The notes under the pieces: model-generated
What the model was told of the DNA's origin: nothing
Databases searched by the model: none
Seen by the model: only the letters and a program-made list of their open reading frames with translations
In this document: in pieces, positions 36,258 through 46,978 of the stretch
Layout: every line of letters starts with the position of its first letter
Position numbering within the stretch: position 1 is the first letter of the stretch
Assembly (NCBI GenBank): GCA_014898415.1
Contig: RCTD01000009.1
Location: forward strand, 806,001 to 870,000
Length of the DNA stretch: 64,000 nt
Direction: 5' to 3'
DNA from: Stromatinia cepivora
Taxonomy: Eukaryota > Ascomycota > Leotiomycetes > Helotiales > Sclerotiniaceae
Position numbers and translations under genes: made by a program

Positions 36258-36423
36258 TATTAACTTTTGATACAAAAAGTAATAATATTATTGATTATAT
36301 AGATTAAACTAAGGATCTATAATTCTAATAGAAATAGAATTGAGGTTATCCCCAAATATGGTCTGTGCACCATTGTGATCACGTGACCTCAATTCTAATC
36401 CTATGATGGCCTCATTTCCAACA
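36258..36423. repeat. Right (5') LTR of the Copia element
   Basis: 166 bp, ending CATTTCCAACA directly before the TAAAT target duplication. Its right half keeps more C residues than the left LTR, for instance GATCACGTGACC. Confidence 0.85.
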
Positions 36424-37199
36424 TAAATCAATAATATTGATTTTATATTAGAATTATATATTTATAAAAAATTTGAATATAAATATATTCGATAAAATAA
36501 TAAACTAATATTATATTAAAAGTTCGAATAATAATATAAATCGAATTATTAGCTATATTGAAATTATATTTAATTACGAATTCAAATATATAGAATTTTA
36601 AGATTATAAAGATTTTATATATAAAACTTGTAATATATTAAATCAATATCGAACCGAAATCTTCAATATTCTATTCGATTATTCAAAAAGTATTACAAAT
36701 GAATCTAATTAAAAAAAATCTAATTATAATTTATCAAAACTATTAAAGATAATATATATATATATTATCAAAATAAATTATTATTCTTTGAAAATGAATA
36801 ACTATTTATTCTATTCTTATAATTTAATAATAAAATTAAATTATTATTATAAAAATAAATCATTTAATTTATATCCCTAAAACTGAATTTAATTAAATAA
36901 ATAAAATTAGATTCCTAAAAGCTATATTTGAACGATTATATCATTTATAAAGGATAATATAATAATATATTTTATACAAAGATATCCTAGTTTATTTAAA
37001 TTTAATATATATAATATATTTGAAGTTTAAATCAAAAGATAATTGATTTATTAATACAAAATAAATATAATAATAAATATTATTATAAATAAATTATTTA
37101 AAAACAAATCAAAGATTCAAGTTCGAAGTATCAAATTAAATGAATATTTTAATTATATAAAATAATTTAATAAAACAAGATTATATTTAAAAATAAATG

Positions 37200-38150
37200 A
37201 TTTTATATTTTATATTGATGATTCTGAAATAAGATTTGAAAAATTATTTTATTTTAAATCAAATAATACAGATCTCCCTATTAATAATAATCTTCATTTC
37301 AAATATAATAAAAAGAAAAAAGAATCCTATAAAAATATTAAAAAAGTATTAACTATTTTTAGATCTATTATAAATATAGATTTAATTAAAAAATTTAAAG
37401 AAACAAATAAATTTGAAAACCTTTGAAATTCTATTAATAAAATATATAACGAATTATTATTAAATTTAATAAATCGATATTTTAATAAATTAATGAAATT
37501 CAAGTATTCAAATTTTAATAATATAAATAAATATACAAATAGTATTATATTATTATATATATAGTTAAAAAATCTAAATTATGAAATTCAAAAGTCTATT
37601 TTAATTTGAATAATTTTTAATGATTTAAATAATTCATTTGATTCTTTTAAATAAAAAAAAAGTAAAAAAAATATCAAATGAATTAATAATTAATATAGAT
37701 ATTGATATAAATAAATTAATATCTGAATTAATATCTGAAAAATTAAGAATGAAAAATTCAACAGAAATTAATAAAATTATTAAATCATTAAATACTATTC
37801 TAAATTATATATATTATAATAAAAAGAATCATTTAAAAAATAAATACTTTAAAAAGCATTCTAAACTTTATAATAAAGATTATAATAAGAATAAAAATAA
37901 TTCAAAATTTAATATAAATCAAATCTAGAATAAAAAAAATAAAAATCATATTAGTAAAATAAATAAAAAATTTAATAATCTTAAAAAAATTAATAAAAAG
38001 TTCAAAAAATTCTTTAAATCTAAATATAAGAAAAATAATAAAAAAGTTAATAATAAAAAGAATTATAAAAATACAAATCCTAAGGAAAACTTTAATATAG
38101 AATATATGAATCAATTATTAATTAATTATTCCAAAAAGAATAATCTTAAA
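37200..38150 (+). pseudogene. Plus-strand Copia gag remnant
   Basis: In the open stretch 37638-37928 the sequence YIYYNKKNHLKNKYFKKHSKL keeps the exact spacing of a CCHC zinc knuckle (C-x2-C-x4-H-x4-C), but each Cys is Tyr, as produced by TGT-to-TAT changes. Lys- and Asn-rich sequence follows. It belongs to an older Copia element of opposite orientation to the one at 22216-36423. Confidence 0.65.
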
Positions 38151-38229
38151 TTCAATATAAATATAATAACTTTATTAATAAATCAAACAAATAAATCTAA
38201 AAATAATATAATTTTAAATTCAAAAATTA

Positions 38230-39828
38230 TAAAATATTATAATCTTAATAAAGATTGATTTATTAATTATTTCAAATATAAAAAACTAAAATTTGTTGTA
38301 ATAACAAATAATGAAGATATTCTTATAAAAGAAATAAATAATATTTTTATAATAATTAATAATAAAAAGATTTTACTTAGAAAAATAAAATATATATCTA
38401 TTTTAAAGTTAATTCTAATTAATACAAAAAAAACCACAAAAAGAAAATGAATTAATTTTATAATACCTGCTAAAAATATATTTAATTTTAATTATAAATT
38501 ATTAAATATTAAAGTAATAACAAAATAAATAGAAAACATATTTTATTTAAATTATAATATTAATTATAAATTTTTATTAAAATATAATTCTGATAAAATT
38601 ATTAATAATATTAATAATGAGAATTCAAACAAAAATAAAAATGAAATTAATAATTCGAATAATAATAATATAAATCAAAAGAAATTAAATTTATAATATA
38701 AACATTTAGATTATATCAATAAAGATTATATTATGAAATCACTAAAAATAAAAGATTTGAATATAAATCTAAATAAATATAATAATTATCTATATACTAA
38801 AATGCATTAAAATATCAATAAGAAATTATTTGATTTAAATTTAAATAAATTTAATAAAATAAATATTGATATATATAAATCTTTAATAACAAATTTAAGA
38901 GAAGAAAGATATATAATAATCTTTATTGATTAAATAATAAAAACTATATGAATATATCCTATTAAATTTAAATTTGATACTTTTGATATATTAAAAGATT
39001 TTTATTATTTAATATTAAATCAGTTTAATATAAAAATCTATCACGGGATAGTATGACTACAGAGCACTTTCAGAGATCAGGGAATAGGTGGTACATGTGA
39101 TTGGTAGAGTAAATAGAATTAAATGATTTACCCCTTGATCATATAGATCGAGGGCTGTATATATAGAACAAATGAGTGGTTATCTAGCTGATAAGTATTT
39201 CGATTAGGCTAGACCTTTGTTTACTAGTATATCTAGATCATTTTGTCAATCAAAGAGATTAATAAGGTCGAGAAGATCCTTCATTCCGATTGGAAAGCAT
39301 ACCCTTGATCTTTCGTAGTATACAGGGGATCGCAAGGCTTTCTATGACAAAATCAAAATAATCAAAATAGATAATACTCTTAAATTTAAATCAAATAAAT
39401 AAGAATTATTTATTAAATCAAAAAAGATAATAGTAGAATATATAAATCCATATACTCATTCCCAAAATAAAATAATTGAAAAATTAAATAGATTTTTGAT
39501 AAAAAGATTATTAATCTTTATTAAAGATTTAAATATTCCTTTTAATTTATAACCCTATCTAATAAAAAATATAAATTATATTAAAAATAAAATTTATAAT
39601 AGAACTATTAAAGATTCTTTATTTAAACTTTTGTATAATGAAAATTCTGAATTTAAATATATATAAACTTTAAATTCATTTTCTTATATATTAAAATATA
39701 AAAAATAAAGAAATGAAAAATTTGATTATAAATCAGAAAAAGATATATTAATAAATTATAAATCCTTTAATAATTTATTATTTTATATTCCTAATAGAAA
39801 TAAAATAATAAGTTCAAAAGATTATATT
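38230..39828 (+). pseudogene. Plus-strand Copia protease/integrase remnant, truncated before RT
   Basis: Near 38,850-39,030 the integrase core is seen as SLITNLREERYIIIFID followed by a stop, then IYPIKFKFDTFDILKDF (family: YYISFIDDYSR, PLKSKSEAFEVFKNF). After a solo-LTR insertion it resumes near 39,430 with INPYTHSQNKIIEKLNRFL (family PYTPEQNGVAERLNRTL). Near 39,720-39,828 it ends with EKFDYKSEKDILINYK and NKIISSKDYI (family KKLDPKSEKGILVGYE, RSRDVIF). The RT and RNase H expected downstream are missing, and the sequence instead enters a short repeat-tailed insert. Confidence 0.75.
39039..39349. mobile_element. Solo LTR (311 bp) inserted in Copia integrase
   Basis: A stretch of clearly higher G/C content starts TATCACGGG (TGTCA decayed by one transition) and ends CTATGACA, so the ends are inverted TGTCA..TGACA. 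AAATC is duplicated at 39034-39038 and 39350-39354. Copia integrase sequence continues on both sides. It is not similar by eye to the other LTRs here. Low decay and single-copy state suggest it is the youngest insertion of the block, or that it escaped RIP. Confidence 0.8.
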
Positions 39829-40201
<373 letters not shown>

Positions 40202-40262
40202 ATATTATAGAAATAGATTTATAATTTTCAAAAAATATTATATTGATAAATAATACTTATAT

Positions 40263-40347
40263 ATATCGGAATTATAAAATTCTATTTAGTATAACTAAAA
40301 TATCGGAATTATAAAATTCTATTTAGTATAACTAAAATATCGGAATT
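40263..40347. repeat. 37-bp tandem repeat, 2.3 copies
   Basis: Two perfect 37-bp units (40263-40299 and 40300-40336), each starting ATATCGGAATTATAAAATTC, are followed by a partial third. They sit about 100 bp inside the right block edge, like subterminal repeats of some pogo-like transposons. Confidence 0.85.
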
Positions 40348-40419
40348 CCCAGTATATTTATATAAAAAAATTGAGATTATCGAGAAATAATCCGGTATAA
40401 ACAGATTTCCGGTATAAAA

Positions 40420-40440
40420 ATGTTTGGTATAACGGGGTTC
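40420..40440 (-). repeat. Candidate right terminal inverted repeat of the AT-rich block
   Basis: TTGGTATAACGGGGTTC, read on the minus strand as GAACCCCGTTATACCAA, resembles the left block edge at 16673 and is followed by TA. Related GGTATAA motifs occur at 40394 and 40411. Short and only partly supported. Confidence 0.3.
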
Positions 40441-40465
40441 TAGACGCTGGAAAGCCGTAGGTCAG

Positions 40466-40475
40466 ATCACGTGAT
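40466..40475. promoter_or_regulatory. ATCACGTGAT palindrome in the CEF1 promoter
   Basis: A perfect 10-bp palindrome containing the CACGTG E-box lies 132 nt before the CEF1 start, in the only ordinary-composition sequence between that gene and the transposon block. CACGTG with an ATCA flank is the type of site bound by Cbf1-like bHLH factors. Function here is inferred. Confidence 0.45.
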
Positions 40476-40607
40476 TACAATAAGCCATAAACCTCACGCT
40501 AGTGATTGGCAAGGTCCCAAGATTTATTTCTCGCGACTCAAGCTTCTAGGCGCATCAAAATTAACCACAGACAAGGCAAGACAAAATCAACATCTTCACA
40601 CGCCATA

Positions 40608-43010
40608 ATGCCTGTCGTCAAAGGTGGAGTATGGACTAATATCGAAGATGAAATTCTAAAAGCAAGTGTTTCGAAATATGGTTTGAATCAATGGGCTCGA
40701 GTTTCCTCACTTCTCGCAAGAAAGACACCGAAGCAATGTAAAGCAAGATGGAGCGAATGGTTGGATCCAGGAATTCGCAAAATTGAATGGAGTAAGGAAG
40801 AGGATGAAAAATTGTTACATTTGGCAAAATTGATGCCAACACAATGGCGAACTATTGCTCCTATCGTCGGACGAACAGCGACTCAGTGCCTCGAAAGATA
40901 TCAGAAATTACTCGATGAAGCGGAACAAAAAGAAGCTGGAGAGTTTGGACTTGGTGGACCTGATGGCGGAGAGACCAAAGCACCATCTGCGGATGATGTA
41001 CGAAGATTGCGACCCGGCGAAGTCGACCCAGATCCGGAATCGAAACCTGCGAGACCAGATACCGTCGATTTAGATGAGGACGAAAAGGAAATGTTGAGCG
41101 AAGCCCGCGCTCGTTTGGCAAATACACAGGGTAAAAAGGCGAAGAGAAAAGCTCGTGAACGTCAATTGGAGGAGTCGAGGAGGTTGGCCGTGTTACAAAA
41201 GCGCAGAGAGCTTAAAAATGCTGGCATTAATATCAAAGTTGTCAATCGAAAGAAGGGGATGATGGATTACAATGCCGACATACCTTTCGAAAAGGCGCCC
41301 GCTCCTGGATTTTATGATACTGGTGATGAATCTATACAAAATGAAAAGCAGAGAGCAGCTTTCGACCCACGAAAACAACAACTTGCGATCAAGCGCAAAG
41401 GAGATCAAGATGATAATCAGGATCCAAAACGACAAAAGAGTGACAAAAACGCCCCATCAGCATCATATCAAGCAGCCATAAAAGCTGGGCAGATGCAGAA
41501 GATTCGAGAGGCAGAGCAAAGCAGTAAGAGACGGGCTCTGGTGTTGCCAGCACCTCAGGTGGGTGAAGGGGAGCTTGAGGAAATTGTAAAAATGGGTATG
41601 ATAGGAGAGAGGGCGAACATAATGGCGAGGTCGAGCGAGAATGATGCAACAAGAGGACTTGTTAATACTTATTCTACTATCAACAGTGGAGCACCAATTC
41701 GGACACCACGAGCCCCAGCACAGGAGGACCACATCGCCAACGAAATCCGAAATATTAGAGCTCTGACTGAGACGCAATCATCACTTCTAGGAGGAGAAAA
41801 TACACCACTACACGAAGGTTCTGGTAGTACAGGATTTGATGGCGTTACTCCTCGGAGGCAACAAATGGAAACACCTAATCCTATGGCAACCCCTTTCCGC
41901 GGAAATGGCATTGGTGCAACTCCTGCGAGAAATGGTGCAGGAGCCACGCCAATGCGAACTCCTCGAGATAGTTTTGCATTAAATGCAGATGGAGAGATGG
42001 AGTTGGTTGGAAGGACACCTCAAGATATCAAATTAAGGGATATGACACTTAAAAATTCATTGAGAGCTGGTCTTGCGTCTTTGCCAAAACCAAAGGATAC
42101 CGAATGGGAGTTAGAACTACCCGAAGAGCAACAAGAAAGTTTTGGTGTTCAAGAATTATCCGAGGAAGATGCAGAGCTGAGGGACAGGCGGAATCGCCAA
42201 ATTAGAGAAGCTCAAGAACAATTAGAATTCAAAAGACGGACACAAGTCTTACAAAAAGGGTTACCTCGTCCATCGGTCATTGACATCAACGCATTAATGA
42301 AAACTGTGGCGAATATTGAAGATACAATTGAAGGTTCTATTGAAAGAGAAGCAGCTTTATTGATTGCATATGATGCTCTCAAGTATCCCACTCCTGGAGC
42401 TAAAGTCAAGGGCACCCCACAAGCCATTGAAGTGTTCGAGGATGATGCTCTTTCGCAAGCACGATTACAGCTATTGATGGAAGTTCCTAAAGATTTGGTA
42501 GAGCAAGGATCGGATGCTTTTAGAGCGGCATGGGATGACGCCCATAAATCTTCATTATTGCCTGGATTAAGTGGATACGATTCCGATGACGAGATTGATG
42601 AGCATCAGATGCTTCTAGATGCTTTTGATGTAAGCCCCAATTTCCCTAATTTGACCTTTCAACCACTAACAAATCCCCAGAATGTTCAAGAATCAATCGT
42701 GGCCGCCGCTGAAAAAGGCAACAAATCCGAAAAGAAACTCGCCCTTCATCTAGGCGGTTATCAACAAAGAGCCAAAGTGTTACGTCAAAAAATCAGCGAA
42801 GCAGCTGATGCTCTATGGAAAGCTAGTTATTCTTTAGATGCGTTTAAAACGTTACAGATCTCGGAAGATGTAGCCATATCGAGGAGATTGGAAGATTTGA
42901 GGGAGAGAGTGGGATTTGTTTCCAAGCGTGAGAGAGAAGCCCAAGAGCTCTACAAACAAAGGAAAGAGGAGTTGACGGATTTAACTGATGGGGTAAATGG
43001 GTTTCATTGA
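40608..43010 (+). CDS. CEF1: CEF1/CDC5 pre-mRNA splicing factor
   Basis: A single exon encodes 800 aa. Cef1/Cdc5 is a core subunit of the Prp19/NineTeen complex and is needed for activation of the spliceosome. Two Myb/SANT repeats form residues 4-105: [20 protein letters not shown] with [20 protein letters not shown], then [20 protein letters not shown] with [21 protein letters not shown] basic, helical stretch at about 195-250 is followed by repeats of TPxR/TPxxN type around residue 400-470, which in the family bind the complex and carry phosphosites. The C-terminal 250 residues match the Myb_Cef region. I chose MPVVKGGVW because it is the conserved family start; the frame is open for 34 more codons upstream without an ATG. 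The gene begins only 168 nt from the transposon block. Confidence 0.95.
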   Translation: MPVVKGGVWTNIEDEILKASVSKYGLNQWARVSSLLARKTPKQCKARWSEWLDPGIRKIEWSKEEDEKLLHLAKLMPTQWRTIAPIVGRTATQCLERYQKLLDEAEQKEAGEFGLGGPDGGETKAPSADDVRRLRPGEVDPDPESKPARPDTVDLDEDEKEMLSEARARLANTQGKKAKRKARERQLEESRRLAVLQKRRELKNAGINIKVVNRKKGMMDYNADIPFEKAPAPGFYDTGDESIQNEKQRAAFDPRKQQLAIKRKGDQDDNQDPKRQKSDKNAPSASYQAAIKAGQMQKIREAEQSSKRRALVLPAPQVGEGELEEIVKMGMIGERANIMARSSENDATRGLVNTYSTINSGAPIRTPRAPAQEDHIANEIRNIRALTETQSSLLGGENTPLHEGSGSTGFDGVTPRRQQMETPNPMATPFRGNGIGATPARNGAGATPMRTPRDSFALNADGEMELVGRTPQDIKLRDMTLKNSLRAGLASLPKPKDTEWELELPEEQQESFGVQELSEEDAELRDRRNRQIREAQEQLEFKRRTQVLQKGLPRPSVIDINALMKTVANIEDTIEGSIEREAALLIAYDALKYPTPGAKVKGTPQAIEVFEDDALSQARLQLLMEVPKDLVEQGSDAFRAAWDDAHKSSLLPGLSGYDSDDEIDEHQMLLDAFDVSPNFPNLTFQPLTNPQNVQESIVAAAEKGNKSEKKLALHLGGYQQRAKVLRQKISEAADALWKASYSLDAFKTLQISEDVAISRRLEDLRERVGFVSKREREAQELYKQRKEELTDLTDGVNGFH

Positions 43011-43566
43011 GGCTGAGGGTGAAAATGAGAAATTTGTATTATATGGAGACATCGTTCCCAATGAATGGCATGGGCGTGAATAATTTACATTTAGGCTTGG
43101 AGAACTTGAAGCCGAGTATAGCGAGCAAGCCAAGGCATATGAATGCAATCAATGTATGATATCCCCATATTTCTCGATTATATGAGATCAATTGTTTCGT
43201 TTAAAATTGTGTATAAGTCTGAGTACCTTGGTAAGTAGTGTGAATTGTTTAGGGTCTGTGTCTATCTATGTCTGTTTACCTATCTGTCCGTCTACCTATC
43301 TATTGTAAAGTGCTGGTTTGTTGGTCGTTATTCTCATGTTTCATCTCATCTCATGTCTAGCTCCACATATCCAGATATGTGTGCGGAGTCCCTCCTGTCT
43401 GTAAATTCCTATGCAAATGCTCACGCCAATGCTCATACTCATTTATGCTCATATTCATGCTCGCTATCCAGTCCCAAATCAACGCATATGCCACATCTTA
43501 CCCCATTCTTCTTTCTCGCCCCCATTCCCACTGAAACCTCACAGCAAGATCCCAAATATGAGCATA
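43011..43566. other. Intergenic region between convergent CEF1 and hexokinase-like gene
   Basis: This stretch holds both 3' regions. It includes a pyrimidine-rich CTATCTGTC-type simple repeat near 43,250-43,310. Open frames here lack recognisable features. Confidence 0.4.
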
Positions 43567-45323
43567 CTAACCCACCACTCCCTTCGATACATTCTCCGTC
43601 GCCGCATCCTCAGCCACACGTTTCTCCCCCTCCATACACTCCACTGTTCCGGCCAAAATACCCGCTCCAATAATACTACCGTACATACAAGCTTCGAGTA
43701 CGATTCTCTTACCTCCCTTATCGGGACCGAATTCCTTGCGCATGATATCATCAAGATACGCTTGGCAATCTGCAAGGTAGTCTTGGAAGTGGGAGATACA
43801 GGAGCCGGTGTAGCCTACGAGGAGTTCTGTGACTTTATTATCGGAGGATTGGGTGGGTTTGCTTGGTTTTGGCTTGCTTGGTTTGGGAGCTTCTTTGGGG
43901 TTTGTCTTTGATGAGGAGCTGGGACGAGAGGACGGGAGATGTATTTCATCGGCTGTGGTGAGAAGTCCGATGATTGCGGCTGCTAGCATGCCTGCTGCGC
44001 GTTTTTCTATGGTCTTTGCGATTTGTACTATGATGTCGGCCATGTCGGGTGTCCATTTTCTCAGTTTGCCGCTCTTTGGGTCTACTGGGAAGGGCATTGC
44101 GAGATCGAGTGGTTGACATAGTTGGTCTTCTCTTCCTACTTTGGCCAGAACACTTGCATCCAGGGCATTGCGTTTGCGGAGAACAAGAGGGATTGTTTCG
44201 AGAGGTAGCTGGAGTTGGGTGGTGAAATAGTCTAGGATTATGAGACGGCCTAGTTCACCGAGGTATTTGCCGCCGGTCATGTATTCGAAGGGCATGAAAC
44301 CTGGGGCTTCGCTATTGGCGTCGAGAATAGTGTCCCATTTTGTGATGAAGCTCAGGGTGTGGAGTGGAGGAGCCGTGCCGTTGATAGACCATTCTGTGTT
44401 GATGATGATCTTGGTGTCTTTTTGTTTGTGGTCGTCGGATTTGAGGATAACGGTGGGATGTTTGGTGGAATGGAGCTTGGAGATTGAGAGGGGTATAGTG
44501 GCATTGCAGCCCGTGCCGACGATAAGACCCATGGAGGCCTTTTGGTGAGGTGTATGTCGATGTTGATGGGCGAATGATATTAAGGTTGCCACGGAATCAT
44601 TTACTATGGCGGTTATCTTGATGCGGGGCAGATGCGGCTTGGATGCAGTTGATATTTCGTAGCCTTTTAGGAGCTGCTGGCCAAGGTTGAGATTTGATGT
44701 TATAGCAAAGCCCTTGCCCATAGACATCAACATTGCTTCTGACAATGTTTTTTGGCTGTTCAAACCTCAGTGACCGTTCTCTAAAGATAGTAAAGGGGGG
44801 ATCAAACATCATTGGAAAACTCATGGTAACACCCATTGGTAATTCAGAAGGCAGCTGTAAGCCCCATTTATCAACTCCATCCTGAACAACTTCTGCAATG
44901 CACTTTCCAATCCATACGAAAAGTTCATCTGCATTGTTCGATTTGTGGACTTCACCAATTTGCCATGACTTCTCCAGTAGTCTCTTGATTTTGCCTGGTG
45001 ATACCACATCATCTTCAATAGAAGATCCGAATAACTCAATAAATCCAGCTCTCAGATTTGAGCCTCCACTGGTGTATGTTAGTTCCAGGAATCCTTTTAG
45101 TCTAATCTTTGTGAACTCACATGTCAATTGCCAAATATCTTCCCTCCTTCTCCTTCTCTGGTCTTAACACTTCTTCAGAGATAGGTGTTTGTAAAAATTG
45201 ATTTGTAGATTCCTTTGCCAACTTCTTGAACGTCTCACAAAGACTCTTAGCTAATGCATGAATCTTATTAATATCAACGTCCAAAGGCTGAAGGAAAAGA
45301 GTGATTGGTGAATCTGAAGTCAT
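43567..45323 (-). CDS. Hexokinase-family sugar kinase (atypical, HxkC/NAG-kinase-like)
   Basis: Three exons, 45121-45323, 44808-45068 and 43567-44755, give 550 aa. Introns of 52 nt each (GTGAGT..CCAG and GTTTGA..ACAG) restore the frame across conserved motifs. The ATP phosphate-binding loop reads LAIDIGGSNLRAG across the first junction. SFPMIQKTLSEAMLMSMGKGF across the second corresponds to the sugar-binding segment that is SFP in the family. Then come VNDSVATLISFA with the catalytic Asp, GLIVGTGCNATI, and NTEWSINGT. GTGCN for GTGTN, MGKGF for the usual WTKGF and a Ser/Pro/Lys-rich insert near residue 425 resemble the non-canonical fungal hexokinases (HxkC/XprF or GlcNAc kinase types). So the substrate, and even catalytic activity, should not be assumed to be glucose phosphorylation. 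Confidence 0.83.
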
Positions 45324-45895
45324 GATGATAAGCGAGCTCAAAATGTGAGATGGATGATACTGATGAGAAGGCTTGTTTTGACAAATGTACTTGTATGTTT
45401 TGTAATAGTTGATTTTGATGTTTATGAAGAACAAAATCAGGTTTCTTTTATAGAGAAATGTTCTAAGAAAGTTTAAGAAGATGGGGATTGAGGTGTATAT
45501 CTCGGTAGTGCATATTGAAGGAGAGTGAATGAGAGGTCTCGGCCCAAGTGTACGCAATATGGTTTAGTGAATGAGATGATCTTTATTCTGATGTTAGTGG
45601 TCCAGAGTTTATCATGGTGATATTACAGATGAATCATCTAGGTAAATAAGGAAATGAGGCCCATAATGAAAAAAATTCTTGAATATCTTCAGAAATTAGG
45701 CACATGAGGCAGAAAGGAGGACCAGTTATTGACTCCTTTTCTTGAATGACTGCTTAGGTCAGCCGATCAGATATGCTCAGATATGGATGCTCGGTATTTA
45801 ACCATAGATATCCCGAACCTTTATCTGAAGCTCCCTCGTTTTTAAAAGCTTCATCAACTTCATTATTTTTATCAGTACTCTATGGATTCATCAAA
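45324..45895. other. Divergent promoter region, hexokinase-like and GILT-like genes
   Basis: 572 bp between the two start codons. It carries A/T-rich stretches and no identifiable gene. The frame upstream of the GILT-like start is open to 45773 but has no signs of coding. Confidence 0.4.
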
Positions 45896-46978
45896 ATGAA
45901 CGATTCCTTACCCACGATCAATACGAATTTCGAATACCATAGTATGGATAACGAGAAAACGGAAAGAATGTTGACAGGACCACCGGCGCGAAGGGCTAGA
46001 CCTCTAGCTTTTGGAGCTCTAACGGTTGCTCTATTATATTTCCTATGGACCGCGAATTTCCATCAGTTGTTTATGGGATGTGGTATGAAGCTGCAATCTA
46101 CGGAGATTAAGCCTGCGGCGGATGTTGTATCTATATCGGATCATAAACTCGTACCGTTGGAAGCTCACATAATGAGTGTAAGCTCATATATACTTCCGTC
46201 CTGTTGCTTTTAAATCGAACTTAACTTCTTATTTTGCTTTAAAATCTTTCCTAGATAGGCTTTACTGACTTCTTATCCATAGAAATGCCCCGACGCACAG
46301 GTTTGTTTAGCTATCTGCTGGATTTATAGGATATCTCTAATTGAATTCTAGGATTGTTTGAGGATGATGGTATTACCAGCTATGCAGAGGGTATATGATA
46401 AAGTAAACTTCACACTCTCATTCATTGGCGCGTAAGTTTTATTCGTCCCCAAGAATCGCATTTAAAAGCTAACGGACAATCTGTCGCAGGCCTACAGACA
46501 ATGATGGAGTAGCCTGTAAACATGGCCCGCAAGAATGCATGGGCAATATTCTCGAATTATGTGCTGCGAGCCTATATCCCGACCCAAAAATTTACCTTGG
46601 GTTTACCATGTGCTTAACCAGAGATTATAAGGATATTCCGGAGAGAAGTTTAGTGGAGGATTGCGCATTAGAGCATGGAATGGATTTCAACAAGCTCAAT
46701 GCATGTACAGCGCAGGATGATGGAGGGTATGGTATGGGAATGTTGAGGGATAGTGTCAGAAGGAGCATTGAGGTATGTGTAAAACTGGAGTTCCAAGTCA
46801 TACTAGAAAGATTCATGCTAATCGACAGTTGTAGGCCGGTGTCACAAAATCCTGCACGGTCAGACTCAACGAAGAAATCTTTTGTGTACGTGATGGAAGC
46901 AAATGGACGGATTGCCCTGGAGGGTCGGAAGTCAATGATCTTATTCTTGCCGTGGAGAAACTGTACAACCAGTCTTGA
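45896..46978 (+). CDS. GILT-family thiol reductase-like protein
   Basis: Five exons, 45896-46177, 46283-46300, 46352-46431, 46490-46772 and 46835-46978, give 268 aa. GILT proteins are lysosomal or secreted thiol reductases in animals; fungal roles are little known. Residues about 35-55 (PLAFGALTVALLYFLWTANF) form a membrane anchor with positive residues before it, so type II topology is likely. The region after the anchor gives KCPDAQDC, which stands where the active CXXC usually lies, followed by the family signature with CKHGPQECMGN. Further cysteines (ELCAA, MCLTR, DCALE, NACTA, SCTV, FCVR, DCPGG) match the disulphide-rich core. The first active-region Cys is encoded by an 18-nt exon. CPDAQDC has five residues between the cysteines, not two, so reductase activity is uncertain. 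The 3' end overlaps DcpS by 38 nt. Confidence 0.8.

Larger units (their letters stand above)
22216..36423 (-). mobile_element. Ty1/Copia retrotransposon, interrupted twice
   Basis: Direct LTRs of 166 bp lie at 22216-22381 and 36258-36423 (TGTTAAC start, CCAACA end, each decayed in one copy). TAAAT is duplicated at 22211-22215 and 36424-36428. Two later insertions (24969-32010 and 33995-35670, each with its own target duplication) split the element. Without them it measures about 5.48 kb, normal for Copia. Coding sequence is on the minus strand: reverse transcriptase and RNase H lie next to the left LTR and the more upstream pol/gag region at 32-34 kb. This order (RT and RNase H last) is the Copia type. 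All reading frames are destroyed. Confidence 0.88.

Noticed and set aside
37638..37928. A real small Lys/Asn-rich gene
   Set aside because: It is the remnant of Copia gag with a Tyr-substituted zinc knuckle and has stops on both sides.
43245..43911. Plus-strand frames with Tyr/Leu and Pro/His runs after CEF1
   Set aside because: They derive from a pyrimidine-rich simple repeat and from the antisense strand of the hexokinase-like gene.
45773..45895. N-terminal extension of the GILT-like protein
   Set aside because: The extension lacks conserved features, and the ATG at 45896 gives a normal type II membrane anchor.
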